From: Gnetum montanum
Taxonomy: Eukaryota > Streptophyta > Gnetopsida > Gnetales > Gnetaceae
Length of the DNA stretch: 64,000 nucleotides
Assembly: GCA_015680685.1 (NCBI GenBank)
Contig: MNCI01022611.1
Coordinates: 585,800-649,799 of the forward strand
Direction of reading: 5' to 3'
Shown here: positions 12,820 to 24,534 of the stretch, in pieces
Layout of the letters: every line of letters starts with the position of its first letter
Numbering within the stretch: the stretch's first letter is position 1
Translations under genes and position numbers: made by a program
Notes under the pieces: model-generated
Database searches by the model: none
What the model was told of the DNA's origin: nothing
The model's input: the letters and a program-made list of their open reading frames with translations, nothing else

Positions 12820-14010
12820 ATCATCAGAAGAAACAATAGTTTCTTCATAGAGCTAAGCACTTCATGGAAATCAATGGACACCTTTAAAAGGTGTGTATGG
12901 ATGGCTTGGTTTGATGGTGTGTCCCTGATGCAGATCAACTGCACATCCTCTAGGATGCTCATGAGGGCACTTGTAGGGGCCATTATGTAGAAAGGTGCAT
13001 GGACATTAAGATCCTTCTCATAGGATACTATTGGCCTACAATCTTTAGAGATGCTCAATGTTTTGTCTGCTTGTGTGATCGATGTCAAAGAGATGGTGGG
13101 ATGACGTCAAGAATGGAGGGACCTCAATAGTGGATTTAGCCACTAGAGCCTTTCAACATTTGAGGCATCGACTTCATGGGCCTCATCACACCCATGTCAA
13201 ACATGAAGGCATACATTATTGTCATGATGGAATACTGTACAAAGTGGGTAGAAGCGACAACCATCACCAATTGTTCCTCAACCATAGCCATGTAGTTTGT
13301 TCAATAGCAAATTTTGAATAGGTTTGGGATGCCCTGTGCACTCATTTCAGATAATGGCACTCACTTCATAGGTGCTACTTTTCATGTACTCATCTAGTGT
13401 TTGTGGGTAGAGCATAAACTAATAACACCCTATTACCCCCAAGCCAATGGGCAAGTTGAAGTCACAAACTAGGATATTACAAAGATCCTAACTAGGACAT
13501 TTAGGAAATATAGGAGGGATTGGAGCACAAAACTTAATAACACCCTTTAGCCTACTACTCAACATGGAAACTTCCTATAGGGTACTCCCCTTATGAGTTG
13601 GTGTACAAAAAACTACCAATGCTCCCGATTTAGGCAAAACTCTGAACACTATCCATCGTAAGTGACTTAGGCCTTGACTTATCCCTTACAAAATGAGAAT
13701 GGCTCATCAACTTGAATGTGCTAGATGAGAATCAATTAGTAGCCATATCATCAAATGAGGTGCATAAGGCATATAACAAACAACATCATAACCTTAGGAT
13801 TCAAAATGTAACATTTCAATGTGAAGATAAGGTCCTCTATTGGAACCCCACACATGTCACGACAAACTAAATCTCAAACACTATGGAAGGGACCTTATAT
13901 TGTTTCTGAGACCTTTCAATCTGGGGCCCTACTCATACACAAACCTAAAGATCCAACAAGAATGCAGTTGGTCAACATGCAACAATTGAAACTCTTCCAT
14001 GAACTACACA
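12820..14010 (+). pseudogene. Integrase relic of element A
   Basis: Integrase inserts the DNA copy and would make the 5-bp duplication seen here. The N-terminal zinc-binding HHCC pattern is visible (HEGTCRGHY, then CFVCLCDRCQR at about 12960-13090). The catalytic core gives GIDFMGLITP near 13165, ISDNGTHF near 13345 and YYPQANGQVEVTN near 13425-13465, preserving D, D and E. The C-terminal part reads LWKGPYIVSETFQSGALLI near 13880-13935. Frames change several times and stops occur, so no full protein can be made. No chromodomain is apparent. Confidence 0.85.
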
Positions 14011-14077
14011 AAACCAATGTTGCTACCACTTTGCCAAGTGGTCAGCCATGTTCCATATTTCAAATCTCCTCCTCCAA

Positions 14078-14104
14078 ACTTAGTCGTGGGGGAGATCACT
14101 ACCC
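14078..14104 (+). promoter_or_regulatory. Internal polypurine-tract-like motif after pol (element A)
   Basis: TTAGTCGTGGGGGAGATCAC closely resembles the true polypurine tract before the 3' LTR (CAGTTGTGGGGGTA at 19149). The equivalent site is kept in B (29967), C (40663-40682, minus) and the decayed element near 48676. Whether it primes plus-strand DNA is inference. Confidence 0.45.
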
Positions 14105-14109
14105 ATGCT

Positions 14110-16138
14110 AAAATAGTTATCCTAGCTTCTCAGTTCCTTTCTATATTTTTTGTTTTACACAACTTTGTTTTACACCATCATTCGTACGTTTAACAATTCT
14201 TACCTACTTTTCCTTATATATATATTACCTTTATTCTATTTTCAATTATTTTATTTTCCTCTATTTAATTTCACTAATAAAGTCATCTTATTGCCACAAG
14301 ATGTAATGGTGTGGTAGTTGCTCCTAACAGTGGTTTGCATATTATGGTTTACCTATTATATCTAGTTCTTACCTTAGCATTTTGGGTTTAGAAAACTAAG
14401 TTATACTTTCTTTCATGTAACAGGAAGTGAGTCCGTGACATCTGATCACTTACACTTTTCTATGATACCCCAAGATCAAAAGAAATATAGTCCCTTTTTC
14501 GTTAATCAACTTCAATAAATCTTTAACCTTGGTGGATTCTGAACATGGGAAAGATCCAAGTGGTAAGGAATAGGAAGTGACTTCAAGGGGATTTTGTGGA
14601 CTATGTATCCTCATAAGATCTCTTGTGCATTGCTATCCTCAGGGATCCCTTCTCATTCCCTATTGATGAATAACAAGAAGCTAACATGTCCTTACATGAT
14701 GTGGTTTTCATTTTAAAAATAAAAAATAAAAAAACATTGGGAATTCAAAGCACATCCCTTGGACCAAGAAATATATCCTTGCATGTTGTGGTTCCCATTC
14801 AAAAAAATAAACAAACAATAATGGAAATTCAAAGCACACCCCTTTAATCAAATAATGGGCTACCAGCACTAGTTATGGGACTAGAAGGCCATGTTACCCA
14901 GGCCTGAAGGTCCCCTCTAACTAGGGCCTCTCCTTCCTTCCTACTTTCATTTTCTTCTCTATAAGAAATGGGATTTGATCTCTAAGGACATGTGTATGTC
15001 TTGAGTGGGTGGGTTGATATTATTCCATCATTACGATGTCACTAGAAATGGTCAGTCTTGATCTAGACCTAGAACGGATTCTTATTAGGTCACTTAACCA
15101 CATGCTTCACAAAGGGACATTATCAATCTTGACCTTGGAACTCCATTCCATACACTCTTCCCCTCATCAGTTGCTCTCCATTACTCATCTCACTATTGGT
15201 TTCATGTTTTGATCATGTATCTTGGTTTTCTTATACTTGTAAATCCTTTGGTTGGTTCTCGAGGATACGAGTCTTAAATCTTGGTGGCCATTAATTAACT
15301 ATGGGGTCCACAAACTTCTAAGTTGAAGATGTGCAAGGGCAAACAAGTTTGGAGCCTACTATGGGAAGGACGCACTTGTATACCCTTTGGTTCTTCTTGT
15401 TGATCATTTCTATGTTGTCCATTGTGAGGCTCTCGATTGCCCAAAATCCATATTATGATGTTCTCCTGAATTTGACTCTTCTTTTGAAACCAACATCCCT
15501 TCCTCTTTGTTTCATACTATTCTTAGATCTCTGAGCTCTCGAATGACTCCAATTTTGTGCTAAAATTTGTATATTTGGGCCTTTAATTCATTGATCACCA
15601 ATGGTCAACATAGCTAGATAGCTACATCAACTAGGCCTCGTATACACATCCCCATGCATTTACGCAGCCCTTTTTACACAACCTCTTCAATGTAGCTAAA
15701 CAATGCTATATATATGTGCATCATGCCTTTGAATTTTGTCCATTTTCTGATAATGCTAGGGGATTTTTTCAATTTTTTTGTGTCCAATATCCTTCCCAAG
15801 TCCTACCATTTGTCCAAATCCAACTTTTCTTTCACCCTTTTACTACAAAAAGGTATGCTCTACGTCATGGGGGCCCATGATGGATATTGTGATAGTATGA
15901 CTAATAAAATACTTAACACTTCTTAGGGTTAATCAAAGAATTAGTTTTAATTCATCATATTTCATTATTTTTAACCCTTCAACTACACTCTGGGAAGCCA
16001 CATGTAACAGTTTATACCACCTTAGATTAAACAGGATGCACATGTCACTATCATAGCCTAACCATAATGGGAAGGTATATTATTGTCATTTTGTGCAACA
16101 TGTATACATTTTAATTCGTGGTTATGCTATGACTACAG
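14110..16138 (+). other. Non-coding spacer between pol and the third ORF of element A
   Basis: About 2 kb holds no coding region I can support. It starts with T-rich TTTTGTTTTACAC repeats (14140-14185), a shortened version of the array in B and C. It then shows segments shared with B, C and D: a short 'attcaaagcacacccctt' block near 14825-14845 and the GGAAGGACGCACTTGTATAC segment near 15365. Its conservation in all four elements suggests leader, splice or packaging roles for the downstream ORF, but nothing here proves this. Confidence 0.5.
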
Positions 16139-18989
16139 ATGGCACCTAAACCAAGGCATCCAAGGAAAGAAAGATCATCACAACCTCAGGACAAGTGACC
16201 TAGAACTAGAAGGGAATGAGGAACGCAACCTCAAGAGCACGTAGAGGGCTCACATGCAACTGGCCCTCTCCATGAAGAACCTGACGTGGAATCTATTCAT
16301 CAAATTCCTGAAAATGAAGTTTCCATAGAACAATCACATGGGGATGAGATTCCAGCAATAGCGTCATGGCTTGAGGTCACCTTGACCAAGGCCTACCTTG
16401 ATGCTATTAAGCTAAAAGAGTTGCAATGAATGGTTCATCAAGAATTAAACTTTAGACCATTTCTAGAAAATGCACTACAAGAAGTTAGAACTTAGCTGCA
16501 AAATTCTCCTATGTTACCAATCATCATGTCTAGTGGTGAATGGTATCCAAGGGAAACCTATCTCTTCTGGATGAATTGACAGCCAGGGTTGCAAGTAAGA
16601 ATCAAGGACATCCATGTGTCTTACTTTGTAGAGGTAATCATGCATGCTCTTGGGTTGCCTGAGACTGGGGCTACTAATATAGTAGAAATTCCAAAACAAG
16701 TAGGCCTCGAGGTGAAAGGGGAGTGGATCAAGTGATGCTATGGAGTAGACTATAAGGAGTTTGACACATTGACCACCATAGAGAGAGTTTACTCCAAAAT
16801 TGTGTCTTACTACTTAAATCCAACAGTAAGACCTAGCAAGATCACCACCTTCTCTACTAGTGCATGTGTTGCTCTAAGCAGAAATTTTCCTATCAACCTT
16901 CCATAGTTACTCTTTTTGGAAATTAAGAAATGATTCATAGAAAATGAACATGGAAGGAAAGCTTTGCCCTTTCCCCTGCATGATTAGAAAATTGTGCAAA
17001 TGGGTAGGGATAGCACACTATGCCAATGACACACTCAGTCATGCCCCAATTGCCTCGTGGCATGAAATGATGAAAGATGAAACACCTATGACAACATGAA
17101 TGGAGGAAGAGCAGCAACCATCTCCACTACCTACACAAGCAACAAGGTTAGACTCGTGCATGGTTGCAGAGCACATACATGAGATCTGACAATTGCTCTT
17201 GTGCCAACAAGAGCAACAAGTGGGAAATAGTGATGGTGGAGACCCTTTTGTGTGTCACCCTACTTTGAGCCATCTAGAACAAGTAGCTCAATCTGTAAGC
17301 TTGCTAGAGAGGGTAGGGCCAATGCTTTCTACCATGTGAACATAAGTGCCTGTAAGAATAGACCCTAGTGCTTGAGAAGTAATGGTGTCAATGACCTAAC
17401 TATTATTTTCAAAAATGTTGGGAAATGCTGCTACTTTCTTGGTGTGCTTGGAGGAAAATGAGGGGGAAACTGTCCTGGTAATGTAGTACCAAGGATAAGA
17501 AGTTGTAGCAGAAGTGAGTGCTGATATGATCGCCACAGCTCTCAATGCACCTGCAGCACCTGTACCAGATGTACATGGACTTAGAGATGTGCAAACATCT
17601 TTAGGGACTTGACATAGTAGATTCAATGTAGCACAACATGAAGAATTGTTGGACCGATTGGTGAGAACTAGGTAACTGCTTCTAAATGTCTTTGACCTTC
17701 TGGACAATATCACTACAACCTAGTTAGAGATGCTCTTGGAAAAGGGCAAATACCTCATCCTAGAGGGGCAACTTGAAGTAGCTCGGTCAAATAATCAATG
17801 CTTAGCTACAGAAGTTGCCCAACTGAGGGCCCAACTTGTCAATCCAACTGTACTCAATCGTGAACTCACCAAAGATGAAGCTTTTCAATAGCTTCAAAAG
17901 GTTGAAAATGAGCAAGATTCAGTAATCTTTGACAAGTCCTTAATAGAAGCTCATTCTTGTCATCTAAACAAGGACTTGGCAAAGGTCCACCAGACTAATT
18001 TTGTGTTGACCATAGAAGTTCATTGCCTGCGTAATATTGGTGTCGAAAATCAATAAATGAAAGATTTTATCCACCAATAGCAAGAGGATCTGGCTAGGGT
18101 AAACACTGATGTGAGAAGATTGGCTATCAAAAATTGCAATCTATCAATGGAGGAAGTTTGAGCCTTGCGATAGAAGTCAACCATTGAAATCACCACCTGG
18201 AAAAATGAGGCCCTCAAGTTTGAATGAGTGAAAAATCACTACAAGGACCAAGTGGGATTGCAAAAAGAAATTAACAGGAAATAAATCTAGGTTACAAAGG
18301 CTAAAATGAATTAAGCCCTCCAATAGCTCAAGGAAGGAGGCAAGGTATGGCAACCCATCTTTGATGGATTAAACACCTACAACCAAGCTGAGATTCATCT
18401 CAAGGAGTTGTAGATTAAATAAATGACAGAATATATGGGACTAGCCAATCTTTGTTATGCAAACCTAGCCATGCTTACAGTAGGGAGGTTGTGGTTAGAC
18501 CTTGAGAAGCAAGTGACCACCTCGTATTCTTTATACGATGGTGAGTTCAAGGTGCATAAAGAGACAAAGAAAAAGCTAGAAACAACAAATGTAGAACTTG
18601 AAGTTCTTCGCATCCACTTTGAAGGGAAATGCTTTGTTTCAAAGAACTCAGACCAACAAATGAATGACTACTAGAAGCTGCAATCATCAGTCTAAGTGTT
18701 CAATATTGAACAAAAATAGTTTGCTACTTGGTTTGTCAATTTAAAGAAGCTATTTCCTGCACTTTCATGTCCTTGGGATGTTCCTATTTTAGCACACATT
18801 GGCGAAGTTGGTTGGACTATGAATGATCCCAAAAGTAAAGAAGATAAAATGAGGGAACTATTGAAGGCTTTCTAATTACCTCTAGAAGTTGCAATAGCCA
18901 TAGGACAACCAAAACCACCACCTCAATCACCACATGCACCTAAAGCTGGTGAGGGCCCATCAGAACCACTGCCACTAAGAACTGTGTGA
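16139..18989 (+). pseudogene. Third ORF of element A: coiled-coil protein of unknown function
   Basis: Starting MAPKPRHPRKERSSQ at 16139 (basic N-terminus), this ORF runs about 2.85 kb and ends PLPLRTV at 18989. It lies where Athila/Ogre-like plant elements carry an extra ORF. The N-terminal third (to about 17100) looks globular, with segments such as LFWMN and VEVIMHALGLPETGA. A Ser/Thr/Pro-rich linker follows. From about 17700 to 18680 it is rich in Lys, Glu, Gln and Leu heptads, strongly suggesting coiled coil. A Pro-rich tail (PKPPPQSPHAPK) follows. There is no convincing signal peptide or membrane segment, so an envelope role is not supported. Many Gln and Trp codons have become stops, and at least one frameshift is needed. 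D keeps a relic; B and C lack it. Confidence 0.65.
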
Positions 18990-19148
18990 CCCTCTTCAAC
19001 AAACACCATAGTTTTGTAATTTTTTCTATACACTCAAGCACTTGGTGTGTTGCTAGCGTCAGTGTGTGTATTGATGTGTTTTTCCATGTGTTTTACTAGT
19101 AATCTCATACCTTCCAAATTGTAACAAACTCAAGGATGAGTTTTCACT

Positions 19149-19162
19149 CAGTTGTGGGGGTA
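19149..19162 (+). promoter_or_regulatory. Polypurine tract of element A
   Basis: CAGTTGTGGGGGTA sits directly before the 3' LTR (TGATGA at 19163). This is the expected plus-strand DNA primer position. Confidence 0.85.
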
Positions 19163-20043
19163 TGATGAAGCATCTAGTCAACTACATCAACTGGGCTATG
19201 TCAATGAAGCCTCATTAATGTGGCCGCCTTGACATGACCCCATCGATGCATATTTCCATGCATTGACATGGCCTCATCAATGCAGAGTCCACTTTCCACT
19301 ATAAATATGCATGCACATGCTACATTTATGGTACCTTTTTTTCAAGTTGTAGTAAAGGTCTTATAGTTTTTTTCTACAAGAGATTATTTTCCAAGTGCCT
19401 ACAAAATCAGTTCGAAGAGTGTATGGCTCTTTATTCAAGCACTAATGTACCTAAGCCCATTGGTGTGAACGGCAACAAAGGTGAACTTTTTGAACATTCC
19501 TTGCAGCATTTGAACTAGATTACTTAAGCTTTAATATTTTAACACTTTAATAATTTTAATACTTTTGTTATCACTTTATAGTTACAGTACGTTTTAGTAG
19601 TCCACGAGAACACATAATAACGACCACCTTGAACATATGTCTAACACTTGGCAACCTAGTGTGGCTTAACATCTAGCAACACAATAGTGATTAGGACATG
19701 CTTGGGATGTGTGCGAATGGTGGGACCAACTACTTATGCTAGGGGTATTCAAGCAATAGAGTAGTGGAATCTTAAATTATCTAGCTTTTCACTCCCTATA
19801 TTAGAATATTTAGATATTAAAGATAAAAGAAAACATATAAATAAATCATATGCCTCAATCTCACTTAACTGTTATCCTAGAATATCACAAGTGAGGTTGA
19901 GAGGACAACGACCACTCTAACTAGGATTTTGATGGCTAGAATTCTGTGTGCGTAAGTGGTCACAATCTTCGAAATTCAACCGAGCCATGTGTGAATGCTC
20001 GTGATTCGTATGGTTAGGCATAGGGGTGAATTTCCACTCATCA
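19163..20043 (+). repeat. 3' LTR of element A
   Basis: It is a near-full-length match to 6902-7786, with TATA-like TATAAATATGC at 19300 and the end CCACTCATCA at 20043, followed by the ATAAT duplication. By eye about nine bases in ten agree between the two LTRs, and many differences are C/T or G/A, consistent with a moderately old insertion. Confidence 0.9.
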
Positions 20044-20048
20044 ATAAT

Positions 20049-21440
20049 AAATGATGTAGTTGTAGGGTAAAAGTTCAAATCATTAACATAATCTACATAC
20101 TAGCTTATAACAAACTTGAGAAAAAAGTGTGTATGCAAAACTATGTCTACATAACAATTACTAAACAAAAAGACACCCAGTGAATAGAAAAGAAGAATAT
20201 CAAATTGTCTAAAATATTCATAGGAATATCCAATCCACTTATTATTTATTATCCTAAGAAAATAAAAAAAAAATCACTTAGAGAAGAACATCCTACGTGC
20301 TAACTATATGTCAAAAAAATTGTTAAGTAAGCAGACCTAAAAGCTAAAATATAAAATCAAAAAGAAAAAAAATATGAATCCTATCAAATAGAAAGAGCTT
20401 CTATTCCAACAAGATATGTGCCTTCAAAAGATCTAAACCTGATTATTATTAATGTTAAATAGGCTAACAAGTAAAAACATAAATCATTAAAGATGATAAA
20501 TGGAAAACATATGGTGCATATAGCCCAGGAAATGTGTGGTCTATTTTTTAATTACTTTATCATGAGTTTAGTCATGGAAGAGGTACCCCATTTTGAATAA
20601 AAAACTTATAACTACATATTTGAAACTTACTTCACAATTTTATTTATCATTTTTCTATTTCTTGAAATTTTTTAAATTGATAATATATCATTAAATTTCT
20701 ATTATTTTTTCTTTCTTTATAGTTTATTATTTTCTTGAGTCATTTTCATTATTATTTATGGATATTTACTATGTTTTTTTTAATAATGTTTCTAGGCATG
20801 ATGTAGAAATTAATACTGCAAGTTGGGTTTTTATCCTATGCTATTGATATATTAGGTAAATAACTATGCAGAGAAGTAAGGCCACATTATTCATCCCTGT
20901 CATTTCTATATATAAAATGTCTTTATCATGAAATTAATATGATTCTTGTGACATGAAAACTAAAATTAACTCATGATCATTATGCCTTAAAGAAAGGGGG
21001 AAAGACCAAGAAGGAATAAAAAGTGGCTTGATATTAAGTGGACTTGTTGATTCTTTGCACTTTCTCTATGGGTCTTACTACTCCATAAGTTTATGTCATA
21101 ACTCATGTTTTGATTTTGATGGAAGCATGTTCTTGAATAAATATTTCTTTACTCTATCACTACAAAGACATGATACTCATGCTTAAAGGTAGTTCTCTAG
21201 TAAGGAAAGCAGAAGTTACTCATTAATTAATTCATAATAGAAAACTGGTTCCTAGGATACCATTAGAAAGACATGTTGTCCATGCTTGAAGACATTCCTC
21301 TAACTAATGGGTAGGTTTCCTAAAAACACTTAATATATAAGTGTTGGCACATTTCGGCCATTTCATGGAACAGGTTGCATGAGAGCAGGGAAACAGTTCC
21401 AAAGAGAAAATCAGATCTTACTTAAAAGGCTAATTTGAAT
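20049..21440 (+). other. Obscure AT-rich continuation of element D
   Basis: Immediately right of A, the bases resume the protease-end sequence of D (compare B at 29660-29760), but the match fades within 150 bases. A possible RT-like PLIIYYPKK reading occurs near 20230-20260. No other coding signal is visible. D should have about 4.4 kb of RT to integrase here, and most of it appears lost or unrecognisable. The last few hundred bases before 21440 may instead belong to the captured gene block. Confidence 0.35.
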
Positions 21441-21458
21441 ACTAATTCATTGCCATAA

Positions 21459-22085
21459 GGAGGAAACACCAGATATTGGTAATTGCCATGGGTAGTTATA
21501 GTCAAGATGACAAGGGTACAACCTTTCTGGTTGTGATTAAAGAACTAATGGCAATCACCTCTAAAATTTCATTATTGAAGTCCACAGGAATTATTCTATC
21601 ATCTTCCTTAAGTATCTCTGAAACAGTCTCTCTTTTGTGCTCCGGAGGCATAAATGTATCAGATTTTGATGCATTCATTTGTAGCAGCAACAGTGAAATT
21701 TACTATACAACTCCGCAGAATTCTGCTGGCAACAATGTTGGTGGAGATTACTCTTTCGCCATTGACCAAGATTATACATCTCATATTGAATATCGGTGGG
21801 TTGCTAGAGATCTTGGTAAAACCATACTTAAATGGGTAAATTCAATTTCTAAAGGATGCAAAGAGTCTATTTTAGTTGAAGATAAAGACCGTTGCAATGA
21901 ACATTGCTTGGCATTTTATGTCAACAACCCATTTGTGGTTCCAACAATCGAGAAGCTACGGAGGGATCTAAGGAATCATGGGCTCATATGTCATGTAATA
22001 TACTACAAAAAAGGTTCTCAACTTCATGTTATTTCTTTGTTAGCTTCACGTTCATAGGCTCTCAAGACATATATGGAGTGGACAC
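21459..22085 (+). pseudogene. Sucrose-phosphate synthase C-terminal fragment
   Basis: The open reading from RRKHQILVIAMGSYSQDDKG to LASRS at 22054 matches the C-terminal sucrose-phosphatase-like domain of plant sucrose-phosphate synthase. Family landmarks seen are the VIAvDsY-type start, LSISETVSLLCSGG, DFDAFICSSNSEIYY, DYTSHIEYRW and CHVIYYKKGSQLHVI.LLASRS. The next codon is TAG where the family has Gln (SRSQAL), and similarity continues only to about 22085. The glycosyltransferase domain and the extreme C-terminus are absent. It stays open for 193 codons, is less decayed than its surroundings, and has no intron inside. It is about a fifth of the normal protein of roughly 1,050 residues. No function is expected. 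Confidence 0.85.
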
Positions 22086-22088
22086 GCC

Positions 22089-22319
22089 ATGCCGGAGCTG
22101 TTAAGGGAGGCGAGGTAGGGCTCATGGTTGACGCTACTGGGCAGCACCGATCAAAAATGGAAGCTTCTCCCATTGAAGCCACACGAGCAGCTCACCTACA
22201 CTGCATTCACTATGCTAGTGCTCACAAAGATCCACCGATACTCTAACGCTGCACAAGAATTGGCTTTGCTCGGTGATCTCAACGATTTGTGTTACAAGGA
22301 TTCATCAACATCAGAGTAA
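22089..22319 (+). pseudogene. Unidentified coding-like fragment between two captured gene pieces
   Basis: A frame starting MPELLREAR at 22089 has one TAG, then 63 open codons to the TAA at 22319, including HEQLTYTAFTMLVLTKIHRY and AAQELALLGDLNDLCY. It is GC-richer than the flanking DNA. I do not recognise it. It could be a third captured exon, or a tail of one of its neighbours in a shifted frame. Confidence 0.35.
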
Positions 22320-22338
22320 TTACGATGATGTAGGGGCC

Positions 22339-22941
22339 ATGGAGCCATCACTGATGGGTTTCTTCCTGGTCATGCGCCAGAAATGGCTCTAGATTCTCAA
22401 GGAATACTTCCAAAACTGCGACGATGAGGATGAGGATGAGAACGAGGAGAGACAACAACTCCCCTGCGTTGTGAAGAATCCGCTGGTGAATCGGCTCTTC
22501 ACTGTGGTGGATCTCGAACCTGCGACACGGTCGTTCAATGGCACATTCCAAGCCCTGTCTGTGGACAACTACTTTCTCATGCTCGGCAACTGCTTGCCAC
22601 ATGTCAAGCTACGGTTGCAGGTTCGAACCGCCATGTACAATCTGGGCAGCCATGGAAACAGAGACTATCTGTCTGTAGGTCAGATGCCACTGCCGCGCCT
22701 ATATTTGGCACTGTTCATGCTGTATCCTGTGCTATTACTAGTATGGTGCAATGTTTGCTTGAAGAGTAAGGACAAGGAGAGTCTTCACAGGATCGATGTT
22801 TTGATGGCTCTGATCAGGCGCCGTCAGTGGCAGCATATCCAGAGACTGCTCCTGAATTTAGGCGACATTGACGACATTCACAACGACCAAGAATTTAATG
22901 CGGCCAGCCGTAACCCTAGTTTCAACACCTACAACATATGA
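22339..22941 (+). pseudogene. Fragment of a lung-seven-transmembrane-type receptor (CAND6/7-like)
   Basis: The frame runs from MEPSLMGFFLVMRQKW at 22339 to the TGA at 22939-22941, with a single TAG near 22390 (probably a Gln codon in the source). It reads CVVKNPLVNRLFTVVDLEP, then RSFNGTFQALSVDNYFLMLGNC, VRTAMYNLGSHGNRDYLSVG and QMPLPRLYLALFMLYPVL. This order matches the lumenal domain and first membrane segment of the plant GOST/lung seven-transmembrane family (Arabidopsis CAND6/CAND7 type). An acidic insert, DDEDEDENEE, is present. Similarity stops at HRIDVLMAL, before TM2; the last 45 residues look unrelated. It is a gene fragment without introns, in the same orientation as the SPS piece. 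The family name is recalled from the motif pattern; no search was run. Confidence 0.65.
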
Positions 22942-24530
22942 TTAAATATATAAAGTTTTATGCAGCGATGCAAAGGGATTTGGTTTAAAATAAAATAGAA
23001 ATTTGGTTATTATCTCTTTTATTCCTATGGAAGTTGTAACTTCCTATGATAGTTATAACTATGATATTTGTAACTAATTTTAATTTGGATTATCATGAAG
23101 ACACTTGTCAATTGTAGCATTTTTTATCTCTATGGTGGTTACAACCATCCAAGATTTTTGTAACTTACCTAACTTGTTGGGCAAGTAACCTCCTAACTTT
23201 TTGGGCAAGTAATCTCCTAATTGGTTGGCCAAGTTACTTGGGAGAGAGGTTAGGTAAGATATTTTTGAATATGTAACTTACCTAACTACCTTTGAACCCT
23301 ATAAAAAGGCTTCAAGGGTCAAGGGGGAAGGGGCTCATATCATCATCCACATATCATCATCACTTTTGAGATCACACTTGGGGTCTTAGAAGATTTGTAA
23401 AGAAGATTGCTTGTAAGATGGCTTGCTAAAGAAAAGATTTCAGCCTCTTTGTCATAGTCCTGTGAGTTATGCATATTGTTTTTTATTTTGTTTAAATTGT
23501 TTAGCTAGTGGTTTATATAGTATCATCCTTGGCAAGTAATTTTGGGATTTTTATATTGCTCTTACTGTTTTTGTTACCCGATAGAAATTTCTATTAAAAT
23601 TTTCCCATAAAAGCGCTTGTGTTTAAAAGCCTTAAGAGCATTTTAGTAGTAAATTTTGTTATTGTGCAATGTATAGGAACTGCTATTGGGATTGTTGTAA
23701 GAGAGCCTCTGCTTGTAGTCATGCCATTGAACAATTCAGTAATCAAGAGGGTTCAGAGAATCTTTGGTATTTTGATGGGACCAGAATAACTTCCTTTTAT
23801 CTTTAAAGTGAATTTTCGTGGTATTTCAATCAGAAATTGTCAAGTCTTTTAAAGGTTCTATTGAATGCAATTGTTGACATCCATTATCTAGCCAAAACAG
23901 AGTCTTGTATGTGGTAGTTTACGTAGAAAATTTTTGGTAGCATAGTAGGATTGTCTTGAAGAAATTGCTTATTTGAGCCTTGGAAGTTTGAACAATTCTT
24001 AGATATTGAATTTTGGATAGCTTTCTTGCAAAGTTTTTACTCGTGTCATTTTACCTTGTTTAAATATTTGAGGTCTACACAAATCTGCTTTCTTTTCTGT
24101 CTATATCCATTGAATCTTGCTCTATTTCTAGTTTTCTTGTAGAACTATCTCTTTCTCTGGGGAAAATTAGGAGTAGATTTGCGGAGTTGTGCTCAAATGT
24201 TTTTGCAAAATTTTATTTGTTACAAGTAGGTATTATAAGGACTGCGTAGACTAGGTAATTGAACAAAATAGGAACTCTCAACAACTCACAGTACTTGGCA
24301 AACTTGGCTGAATCTCTTTAAGATAAGTCATTTGTAGTTTACACACAACGCAATTGTTTCATATTTCACAACTGCACGCTGCAATAGCACACACACATAC
24401 TCACATTAACTACTGAGTCTATTTGGAGGTATCTGGGCCTTGGTGTTGCCAGAGACCAGCAAGCACCTAAATCCTGTTCGAGGACACTCATTGGCGGTCG
24501 TGTCCCAAACGGTTGCCAACAATAAGTAAT
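22942..24530 (+). repeat. LTR-like or promoter-like unidentified repeat
   Basis: No coding region is visible. A TATA-like CCTATAAAAAGGCTT at about 23308 is preceded by repeated TAACTTACCTAACTTG and GGCAAGTAA motifs (23160-23290), like an LTR U3/R boundary. Near 24435 TTGGTGTTGCCAGAGACC resembles a decayed tRNA-Asp primer site, and the stretch ends near CGGTTGCCAACA at 24521. I could not define both ends or a target duplication, so solo LTR versus captured promoter remains open. Confidence 0.35.
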
Positions 24531-24534
24531 AAAT

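Larger units (their letters stand above)
6902..20043 (+). mobile_element. Element A: 13.1-kb Ty3/gypsy retrotransposon with third ORF
   Basis: Two LTRs of 885 and 881 bp (6902-7786 and 19163-20043) start TGATGAAGC and end TCATCA. They are flanked by an exact 5-bp duplication, ATAAT (6897-6901 and 20044-20048). Inside are a tRNA-Asp-like primer site, gag with zinc knuckle, protease, RT, RNase H and integrase in gypsy order, then a long spacer, a third ORF and a polypurine tract. The primer type and the third ORF resemble Athila/Tat-like plant lineages. All ORFs carry stops, so it is inactive, but key catalytic residues of RT and integrase survive. Confidence 0.9.

Noticed and set aside
16139-18989. 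Envelope gene call for the third ORF
   Set aside because: No signal peptide or membrane segment is evident and most of the length is predicted coiled coil.
22942-24530. Definite solo LTR
   Set aside because: A TATA-like box and repeated motifs suggest one, but no matching ends or target duplication could be found.
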